From CAYMRB01 sp964392615 (GTDB lineage: Bacteria; Planctomycetota; UBA8108), in the NCBI GenBank assembly GCA_964392615.1, contig CAYMRB010000488.1, forward strand, positions 1 to 7,326: a stretch of 7,326 nucleotides of DNA, given 5' to 3'. Both the position numbers and the translations under genes were made by a program. Shown piece by piece: positions 1-5,454 of the stretch. The number at the start of each line of letters is the position of its first letter. The first letter of the stretch is position 1. The notes beneath the pieces are model-generated. The model did no database searches and had not been told where the DNA came from. It saw only the letters and a list, made by a program, of their open reading frames with translations.

Positions 1-39
1 TCGCGTCGTCGGGCCGATCATCGTGGCCGGACTGCATGC

Positions 40-405
40 TCACCGAAAGGACACGTTGCTGGCGATCGTCACGTCGGCGCGGACGACGGCTTCGATCGCG
101 TCGAATACGGCGCGCTTCGCCTCGCGGGCCTCGATGACGCTCTCGACGACGAAGTCGCAGCCCGCGAACGAGGCGAGATCCGTCGTCGGCTCGAAGCGTT
201 GCCGCCAATCGTCACGGATCGCAGGTGAGAATCCGGCGCGCTCGACGAGATCGTAGATCGCTTCCTCGATGAACTCGGCCGCGCTCGAGTTAGTCTCCGC
301 GTTCGGCGAGTAGCCGACGACTCGAAATCCGTGGGCGAGGCAGCATGCCGCGATACCGCGACCGAGCATCCCCAACCCGGCCACGCCGATGGTTCGATCG
401 TTCAC
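40..405 (-). CDS. 3-hydroxyacyl-CoA dehydrogenase, NAD-binding N-terminal part, ends early (possible pseudogene)
   Basis: The 121-residue product begins with a Rossmann dinucleotide-binding fold. GVAGLGMLGRG (about residues 6-16) supplies the GxGxxG loop, and the strand ending CDFVVESVIE (about 83-92) is typical of 3-hydroxyacyl-CoA dehydrogenases, which oxidise 3-hydroxyacyl-CoA with NAD+ in the cytoplasm. IASNVS (about 114-119) matches the family's ASNTS active-site strand. After it come only F and R, then TGA. Normal members run to about 280-320 residues with a C-terminal helical domain, so most of the protein is missing. In the original frame the sequence beyond the stop reads ACSPATMIGPTTR, faintly like the family's HPxRxxG segment but spaced too closely. 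The +1 frame reads VSMQSGHDDRP, which also looks a little family-like. A frameshift, deletion or sequence error is therefore more likely than a real short protein. I chose the GTG at 405 because AGGAG lies 10 bases upstream and the Rossmann strand starts five residues in. A longer open frame reaches 528 but adds non-family sequence. Confidence 0.72.
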   Translation of the reverse strand: MNDRTIGVAGLGMLGRGIAACCLAHGFRVVGYSPNAETNSSAAEFIEEAIYDLVERAGFSPAIRDDWRQRFEPTTDLASFAGCDFVVESVIEAREAKRAVFDAIEAVVRADVTIASNVSFR

Positions 406-415
406 GTTCCTGGCT

Positions 416-420
416 CTCCT
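416..420 (-). promoter_or_regulatory. Ribosome binding site of the dehydrogenase gene
   Basis: On the minus strand AGGAG is followed by ten bases and then the GTG at 405-403. This decides the start in favour of GTG over the upstream in-frame ATG codons. The 91-bp divergent gap to the symporter start shows no convincing -35/-10 pair on either strand. Confidence 0.5.
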
Positions 421-496
421 GTATCCACGCGGGTCTTTCGGGTTAGGATGCGCCGCGCTGGACTGGGAATTCCACCCGGAAACCGCAACGATCTCC

Positions 497-1978
497 ATGC
501 TCCACGTCACCGACTGGATCGTCATCACCCTCTACGGCGTCGGCATGATCGCCGTCGGCTGGTACTACGCGCGTCGGACCGCGACCGCCGACGATTTCGT
601 CCTCGGCGGCCGCTCGATGCGGCCCCTGGGCGTCGGGCTGTCGCTGTTCGCGTCGCTCCTGAGCACGATCTCGTACTTCTCGTACCCCGGCGAAACGATC
701 GCTAATGGGCCGATGGTGCTCGGCGCGGTCGCGGCGTATCCGTTCGTCGTCGTCATCGTCGGGTGGTGCCTCGTGCCGTTCTTCATGCGTCGGCGCATCA
801 CGAGCGCGTACGAGGTCCTCGAGGAGCGTTTTGACGTGCGACTCCGCCTCGTCGGCTCGTCGATTTTCGTGCTGTTGCGTCTGATGTGGATGGCGCTCAT
901 CGTCTATGTCACCGTCACCAAGGTGCTTCTGCCGTTGACCGGTGCGAGCGAGAGCTGGACGCCGGTGGTGTGCACGACGCTCGCGGCGGTGACGATCGCC
1001 TACACGAGCCTCGGCGGCCTGCGCGCGGTGGTGCTGACGGATGTCGTGCAGACGTGCATCCTCTTCGGCGGCGCGGTCCTGAGCATCGTCTTGATCACCA
1101 CGGATCTCGGCGGCGTCGACGCCATCTGGCCGCGCGAGTGGCCCGAGGAGTGGGAGCTCGTCTGGGGCTACGATCCGACCGCGAGGATGAGCTTCGTCGG
1201 CATCTTCATCGCGACGATCACGTGGCACGTCTGCACCGCGGGAAGCGATCAGATGGCGATTCAGCGCTACCTGGCAACGAAAGACGTCCGGGCCGCACGT
1301 CGCACGCTCCTTTTCTCGCTGGGCGCGGATGTCACCGTCCGCGTGTTCCTGTCGCTGCTGGGACTCGCGCTGCTGGCGTTCTTCGTCGCGCGGGCTAGCG
1401 ACGCGACGCAGGCGGCAGCCGTCGTCGCCGACGCGGACGAGCTCTTCACCCGCTACGTCGGCGGCGAGTTGCCTTCGGGCGTGCGAGGCTTGATCGTCGC
1501 CGGCCTCCTCGCCGCGGCGATGTCGAGCCTGTCCTCCGGAATGAACTCCAGCGCGACCGTCGTGTCGCGAGATTTCGTGACGCGCTTTCGATCGCAGCCG
1601 TTGTCGGAACGCGATCAGCTGCGGCTAGTCCGAGGGATCTCGGTCGGCGTCGGCGTGGCGGTCGTCGTTCTCAGTCTGCTGGTCGATACCGTCGGCGGGA
1701 ATCTTCTCGAGAAGGCTTTCAAGATCTGCAACCTGCTCGTCGCGCCTCTCTTCGTGCTGTTCTTCCTGGCGTTCTTCATCCGGCGCGCGGGACGGCTGGC
1801 AGCGTGGTGCAGCGTACTCTGCGCGACCGTCGTCGCCGTGCTGATCGCCTACTGGAAAGACGTGACGGGGACCGAGGGCATCAGCTTCCTCTGGATCATG
1901 CCGGGCTCGCTCGTCACCGGAGTCGTCGTCGGCTTCATCGTCAGCCTGGCAGCCCCGCGCCCGACGAACGCCGCTTGA
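497..1978 (+). CDS. Sodium:solute symporter (SSS family)
   Basis: This 493-residue protein is a full-length member of the sodium:solute symporter family, inner-membrane proteins with about 13 segments that couple inward sodium flow to uptake of a small solute. The N-terminus DWIVITLYGVGMIAVGWYY (6-24) is a typical first helix. It is followed by a DDFVLGGRSM loop (32-41) and the broken helix with LSTISYFSYPGE (55-66). TSLGGLRAVVLTDVVQ (170-185) and GSDQMAIQRYLATKD (249-263) are family signatures. AMSSLSSGMNSSATVVSRD (341-359) carries the serines that in family members form part of the sodium site. The ATG at 497 is preferred because the protein then begins just before helix one. The in-frame ATG at 389 would add 36 residues unlike the family and overlap the divergent dehydrogenase gene. 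No strong Shine-Dalgarno site precedes 497. The substrate cannot be read from sequence; sugars, amino acids, carboxylates and sialic acids all occur in this family. Confidence 0.9.
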   Translation: MLHVTDWIVITLYGVGMIAVGWYYARRTATADDFVLGGRSMRPLGVGLSLFASLLSTISYFSYPGETIANGPMVLGAVAAYPFVVVIVGWCLVPFFMRRRITSAYEVLEERFDVRLRLVGSSIFVLLRLMWMALIVYVTVTKVLLPLTGASESWTPVVCTTLAAVTIAYTSLGGLRAVVLTDVVQTCILFGGAVLSIVLITTDLGGVDAIWPREWPEEWELVWGYDPTARMSFVGIFIATITWHVCTAGSDQMAIQRYLATKDVRAARRTLLFSLGADVTVRVFLSLLGLALLAFFVARASDATQAAAVVADADELFTRYVGGELPSGVRGLIVAGLLAAAMSSLSSGMNSSATVVSRDFVTRFRSQPLSERDQLRLVRGISVGVGVAVVVLSLLVDTVGGNLLEKAFKICNLLVAPLFVLFFLAFFIRRAGRLAAWCSVLCATVVAVLIAYWKDVTGTEGISFLWIMPGSLVTGVVVGFIVSLAAPRPTNAA

Positions 1979-1990
1979 GGAACGGAGGCG

Positions 1991-2049
1991 GCGACCCCGA
2001 CACGAGGCAGACCAGAATCAACCACAGCGTCGTGCGGAGCGAGGGTCGC
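1991..2049. repeat. Nested inverted repeat downstream of the symporter gene
   Basis: GCGACCC (1991-1997) is perfectly complementary to GGGTCGC (2043-2049). Nested inside, CACGA (2001-2005) pairs with TCGTG (2030-2034), with unequal unpaired stretches of 3 and 8 bases between the stems. It begins 12 bases after the symporter stop. It could be a structured 3' end of that transcript or a leader element of the SPFH gene, but no T-run follows, so it is not a standard intrinsic terminator. The arms are short enough for chance to be a real alternative. Confidence 0.3.
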
Positions 2050-2150
2050 AGCACCGCACCAGCGTCTGAATCGGAGTGTCGATTCCCGTCCGTCACTCGG
2101 GTCTCTTCTGGTATCTTGGTTCCCGGCGAAACGGTTCCATCGCACGATTG

Positions 2151-2157
2151 AGGAGGG
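2151..2157 (+). promoter_or_regulatory. Strong ribosome binding site of the SPFH gene
   Basis: AGGAGGG lies seven bases before TTG at 2165. The near-perfect Shine-Dalgarno match identifies this uncommon start codon, since no ATG or GTG is suitably placed ahead of the conserved MGLFDKL N-terminus. Confidence 0.75.
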
Positions 2158-2164
2158 CGACGTC

Positions 2165-3265
2165 TTGGGTCTCTTCGACAAGCTGCGCGGCGAGATCGTC
2201 GACATCATCGAGTGGATCGACGACACCCGCCACACTATTTGCTGGCGCTTCCCGCGCTACCGTAACCAGATCAAGAACGGCGCTCAACTCATCGTGCGCC
2301 CCGGGCAGATCGCGGTCTTCGTGCACGAGGGCCGCATCGCCGACGTGTTCGAGCCGGGACGCTACGAGCTGACGACGAACAATATCCCGATCCTGAGCAC
2401 GATCCAGGGCTGGAAGCACGGCTTCGACAGCCCGTTCAAGTGTGAGGTGTACTTCGTCAGCACACGCCAGATCACCGATTTGAAGTGGGGAACGCCGAAT
2501 CCGATCGTTCTGCGCGATCCGGACTTCGGCCCGGTGCGCGTCCGCGCGTTCGGCACGTACACTCTGCGGGCACAGGACCCGAGGGCTTTGCTTCGCGAGC
2601 TCGTCGGCACCGATGGAGTTTTCGAGGCCGAGGAGGTCACCGAGCTTCTCCGCTCGGCGATCGTCACCGCGTTCGCCGATCTTCTCGGCGAGGCGAAGAT
2701 CGGCGTCCTCGATCTCGCGAGCAACTACCAGGAGCTGTCCGACCAGCTGCGCGATGCGGTCGTCGAGCGGGTCGACGACGAGTACGGTCTCGACGTGCCG
2801 GCGCTCTTCGTCGTCAACGTCTCGCTGCCGGAGGCTGTCGAGAAGGCGCTGGACACGCGCAGCGGCATCGGCGTCATGGGCGACCTGAACCGCTTCCAGC
2901 AATACCAGATGGGCAACGCGATGATGGCGGCGGCCGAGAACCCGGCCGGCGGTGGCGCTGCCGAAGGGATGGGCCTCGGAATGGGATTCGCGCTGGCGAA
3001 TCGGATGGCGGGCGGAATCGGCGGATCGATCGGCGCGGCGCCCGTCCCGCCGCCGGTACCGACGCGGACGTGGCATCTCGCTGTCGATGGTCAGTCTACG
3101 GGTCCGTGGGGCACGCAGCACATCGCGAACGGCATCGCGAGCGGTCAGGTGAGCCGCGACAGTCTCGTCTGGTCGCAGGGCTTCAGCGAGTGGATCCCGG
3201 CCGGCAGCGTGCCCGAGCTGGCGAGTCTCTTCGGTGCGGTCCCGCCGCCCCCGCCGTCGATTTGA
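2165..3265 (+). CDS. SPFH/band 7 domain protein with C-terminal GYF_2 domain (YdjI-like)
   Basis: The 366-residue protein starts with MGLFDKL and a short amphipathic stretch (1-35) typical of the YdjI-like, 'virion core protein'-annotated SPFH family. An SPFH domain follows (about 40-225), including VRPGQIAVFVHEGRIADVFEPGRY (45-67, two adjoining strands) and VRVRAFGTYTLRAQDP (124-139). A helical stretch (180-235) leads to a Gly/Met-rich linker (250-292). Proline tracts PVPPPVP (293-299) and PPPPPS (360-365) flank a GYF_2 domain (about 302-356) with GPWG, SLVWSQGFSEW and PAGSVPELASLF. SPFH proteins form membrane-associated oligomeric scaffolds, and GYF_2 is thought to mediate protein contacts. 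No signal peptide or clear membrane helix is visible, so membrane attachment would be peripheral or through a partner. The next gene begins 21 bases downstream and encodes a zinc-ribbon membrane protein, a probable operon partner. In B. subtilis, YdjI works with YdjG and YdjH near PspA; a similar envelope-stress role here is inference. Confidence 0.88.
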   Translation: MGLFDKLRGEIVDIIEWIDDTRHTICWRFPRYRNQIKNGAQLIVRPGQIAVFVHEGRIADVFEPGRYELTTNNIPILSTIQGWKHGFDSPFKCEVYFVSTRQITDLKWGTPNPIVLRDPDFGPVRVRAFGTYTLRAQDPRALLRELVGTDGVFEAEEVTELLRSAIVTAFADLLGEAKIGVLDLASNYQELSDQLRDAVVERVDDEYGLDVPALFVVNVSLPEAVEKALDTRSGIGVMGDLNRFQQYQMGNAMMAAAENPAGGGAAEGMGLGMGFALANRMAGGIGGSIGAAPVPPPVPTRTWHLAVDGQSTGPWGTQHIANGIASGQVSRDSLVWSQGFSEWIPAGSVPELASLFGAVPPPPPSI

Positions 3266-3286
3266 CGAACGCAGGCGAGAGCGACG

Positions 3287-4462
3287 ATGTCCGCAGACCG
3301 AGAGCATCGACCAACAGACACGCCACGCCCCGGAACGACGGACGGTGCAGGGCAGAGGGCGAACGAGGAAGAAGGCCGGACGTTCCCATGCGAAAGTTGT
3401 GGTGCGGACCTCGAGTTCCACATCGGCCAGCAGCGACTGAGCTGCCCCTATTGCGGCTTCGCGAAGGAGCTCGACTTCGATGATGACGCGGCGGTAGCCG
3501 AGCAGGACTACCACGCGATGCTCGACCGCCTGGCGCGCCAGCGCGAGACCGACGAGCCCGAGCCCGAGGCAGCCGACGTCGCGACGGTAGTTTGTGACTC
3601 TTGCGGCGCTACGGTGGTATTCCGCGGCCGCCTGACGAGCTCGGAATGCGCGTACTGCGACGCGCCGACGCAGCGACGCGACGTGCATCGAGCGGAGACG
3701 CGCGTGCCTGTCGATGGCGTGCTTCCGTTTCGCATCGAACGCAAGACCGCCCGCATCCATCTGAAGGCGTGGATTCGCGGGCGCTGGTTCGCGCCGGGCG
3801 ACTTCATGCGCCGCGGTGCCGGAGGTCGTTTCAACGGCGTCTACATGCCGTTCTGGACGTTCGACACGCTGACGTCCAATCGCTACCGCGGCGAGCGAGG
3901 CGAGCACTATTGGGTCACAGTCGGCACCGGCGACAAGAAGCGGCGAGTGCGCCGCACGCGTTGGTATCCCGCGAGCGGCAGCTTCCAGCGCTTCTTCGAC
4001 GACGTGCTGGTGTGCGCGGCCACCGGTCTGCCGATGTCGCGCGTCCGAGCGCTCGAGCCGTGGCCGCTCGAGCTGTGCGTGCCGTTTCGCAACGAGCTGC
4101 TGGCCGGCTTCTACGCCGAGACCTACGCCAAGGGTTTGTCGCACGGCTTTCGTGCCGCCAAGAAGCGTATCGACTCGGCGGTGCGCAGAGACGTCGGCTT
4201 TCGGATCGGCGAGGACGACCAACGGATCCACTCGATTCACACGCGCTACAACGCGCTGACGTACAAGCACCTCTTGCTGCCCGTGTGGCTGCTGGCGTAC
4301 CGCTACCGCGACAAGACGTATCGGGTCGTCGTCAACGCCGCGACCGGCGAAGTGCAGGGCGAGCGGCCTTACAGCTGGATCAAGATCCTCTTGGCCGTCC
4401 TCGCCGTCCTCCTCGTCGTGGGTGCGGTTGCCGGAGCCTTCGCGCTCCAGGCTCGGCATTAA
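3287..4462 (+). CDS. Membrane protein with two tandem zinc ribbons (YdjG-like; TFIIB-type zinc ribbon family)
   Basis: The 391-residue product has a disordered polar N-terminus (1-33) and two zinc ribbons, C35/C38 with C53/C56 and C103/C106 with C121/C124. Both have 14 residues between the CxxC pairs and share a C[DE]SCGA start. An acidic linker (62-98) separates them. A large conserved region follows (about 140-350) with GVYMPFWTFD (184-193), TRWYPASGSFQRFFDDVLV (224-242), ALEPW, DQRIHSIHT, LLLPVWLLAYRYRDKTY and ATGEVQGERPYSW. Its only membrane helix is near the C-terminus (about 365-387), so most of the protein probably faces the cytoplasm. Homologues are often labelled 'primosomal protein N'' or helicase-like because of the ribbons, but no helicase motifs are present and I reject that function. 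It follows the SPFH gene by 21 bases, with AGGCGAGA before the ATG, indicating one operon. By analogy with B. subtilis YdjG it may anchor or sense at the membrane with its SPFH neighbour; this is inference. Confidence 0.85.
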   Translation: MSADREHRPTDTPRPGTTDGAGQRANEEEGRTFPCESCGADLEFHIGQQRLSCPYCGFAKELDFDDDAAVAEQDYHAMLDRLARQRETDEPEPEAADVATVVCDSCGATVVFRGRLTSSECAYCDAPTQRRDVHRAETRVPVDGVLPFRIERKTARIHLKAWIRGRWFAPGDFMRRGAGGRFNGVYMPFWTFDTLTSNRYRGERGEHYWVTVGTGDKKRRVRRTRWYPASGSFQRFFDDVLVCAATGLPMSRVRALEPWPLELCVPFRNELLAGFYAETYAKGLSHGFRAAKKRIDSAVRRDVGFRIGEDDQRIHSIHTRYNALTYKHLLLPVWLLAYRYRDKTYRVVVNAATGEVQGERPYSWIKILLAVLAVLLVVGAVAGAFALQARH

Positions 4463-4475
4463 CAGGCGGCGTGTT

Positions 4476-4498
4476 GGATTCTGAGATTCAGGAGATCC
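4476..4498. terminator. Weak hairpin at a convergent gene junction (possible terminator)
   Basis: Between the convergent zinc-ribbon and methyltransferase genes, GGAT pairs with ATCC at the outside. Inside, TCTGA pairs with TCAGG (one G-T pair) around a GAT loop, with a two-base bulge. It starts 13 bases after the zinc-ribbon stop, a sensible terminator position. There is no T-run on either side, so intrinsic termination is doubtful. A second small stem, GCGAC/GTCGC, lies at 4520-4536. Confidence 0.2.
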
Positions 4499-4550
4499 TG
4501 GCGCGCCCGAAGCCATCGTGCGACCGCGCCCGTCGCGGCCGGGATCCGCA

Positions 4551-5360
4551 TCAGCTCGAAGTCGAGGGCTTGCGGGCCGACACGATCATGTAATTCCTGC
4601 AGACGGCCCCGAGATACATGGCGGCGGCCCATCCGAGGAGCGACGCCGTGATGCACTTGCCGAGGCCCATGCGGCCGCTTCTGCGTTCGGATGCGGGCCA
4701 GCGAGCGACGTGCCTTTGAAATCCACCCAGGCAGGCTTGCGTCGCGTCTTGCACGTCGATTGCCTCGAACCCGGCAGCCGCCAGTCGCGACCTGAATGCG
4801 TCGAGACTCGGAGCGAGGTTGGCGCGGGGAATATGGCCGAGTCCAGCGAATGGACGATAGCCCCTCCGGAAGAGCATGTCGGAGAGCACCAGCGTGCCTC
4901 CGGGCTTGAGGACGCGCAGCGTCTCGTGAAGGAACGTGTCGCGCGTGTTGAAATGGAAGGCCGCCTCGACGCAGATCACGGCGTCGAATTGAGCCGAGGC
5001 GAAAGCCAGTCGCGTCGCGTCCATGACGTGAAACCCACAGCCCGGCGCACGCTTGCGGGCCTCGGCGACCTGAGCCCGCGACACGTTGATCGCAGTAATC
5101 ATGTCATGCCGATAGCTACGCAGTAGACGCTTGGTCGTGCCGCCCGGGCCGCAGGCGACATCGAGAATGCGTCCTTCTTTGCTCGGGATCCTGTCGATCA
5201 TGCGATCCACAAGAGCCTCGCTGGCTTCCCGCTGAGACTTCGGGTGCCCGCTCCAGTAGCCGAAATTATAGAAGCCGCTGTCCTCGAAATAGCGCCGATA
5301 GTCATCACTGACCATCGTCCTATCGTAGGTGCGTATCCTCATTCGGCCCTGTGCGGTCAT
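4551..5360 (-). CDS. Class I SAM-dependent methyltransferase
   Basis: The 269-residue cytoplasmic enzyme has a complete Rossmann methyltransferase core. Motif I is ILDVACGPGG (65-74), which binds S-adenosylmethionine. INVSRAQVAEAR (91-102) is the post-I segment seen in small-molecule methyltransferases of the tocopherol/sterol/MPBQ type. DAVICVEAAFHF (126-137) and RVLKPGGTLVLSD (149-161) are the later motifs. The N-terminal YFEDSGFYNFGYW (24-36) also recalls enzymes that methylate lipophilic or natural-product substrates. The C-terminus has a hydrophobic stretch (about 236-254) that could contact membrane or substrate. The real substrate is unknown. I start it at ATG 5360 because GGAGAG lies four bases upstream. 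ATG 5372 in the same frame is possible and would add four residues; ATG 5342 would still keep the core. It lies 94 bases downstream of the sulfatase gene on the same strand, so co-transcription is plausible. It converges with the zinc-ribbon gene. Confidence 0.85.
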   Translation of the reverse strand: MTAQGRMRIRTYDRTMVSDDYRRYFEDSGFYNFGYWSGHPKSQREASEALVDRMIDRIPSKEGRILDVACGPGGTTKRLLRSYRHDMITAINVSRAQVAEARKRAPGCGFHVMDATRLAFASAQFDAVICVEAAFHFNTRDTFLHETLRVLKPGGTLVLSDMLFRRGYRPFAGLGHIPRANLAPSLDAFRSRLAAAGFEAIDVQDATQACLGGFQRHVARWPASERRSGRMGLGKCITASLLGWAAAMYLGAVCRNYMIVSARKPSTSS

Positions 5361-5364
5361 CGAT

Positions 5365-5370
5365 CTCTCC
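5365..5370 (-). promoter_or_regulatory. Putative ribosome binding site of the methyltransferase gene
   Basis: GGAGAG on the minus strand ends four bases before ATG 5360-5358. The spacing is short but usable. The other nearby ATG (5372) has its nearest GGAG about 15 or more bases away, so this site favours 5360. Confidence 0.4.
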
Positions 5371-5454
5371 ATGGTCAGCCGGCATGGTCTCCGGTTCAGA
5401 TCGTACCGAGCCCATGGCTTGCGGTCGAGACGCAGCTCTCGAGCTGGCCAGCCT

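Noticed and set aside
389..496. Longer N-terminus for the symporter starting at ATG 389
   Set aside because: The extra 36 residues do not resemble the family, and the start would overlap the divergent dehydrogenase gene. The protein from 497 begins just before the expected first helix.
443..1228. A 261-codon minus-strand frame inside the symporter gene
   Set aside because: The translation is charged (Arg/Asp/Glu/His-rich), repetitive and domain-free, typical of a shadow of a membrane-protein gene.
3287..4462. Helicase or primosomal protein N' function for the zinc-ribbon protein
   Set aside because: No Walker A, Walker B or other helicase motifs are present; only the zinc ribbons could prompt such a label.
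2093..4516. An 807-codon open frame on the minus strand, antisense to the SPFH and zinc-ribbon genes
   Set aside because: Its protein is Arg/Ala/Asp/His-rich low-complexity sequence without domains and runs opposite two recognisable families. Long antisense open frames are common in GC-rich genes because stop codons are rare in that frame.
5433..5446. Short palindrome CAGCT-CTCG-AGCTG just downstream of the sulfatase stop
   Set aside because: Only five base pairs and no T-run follow; palindromes of this size are frequent by chance, so I do not call it a terminator.
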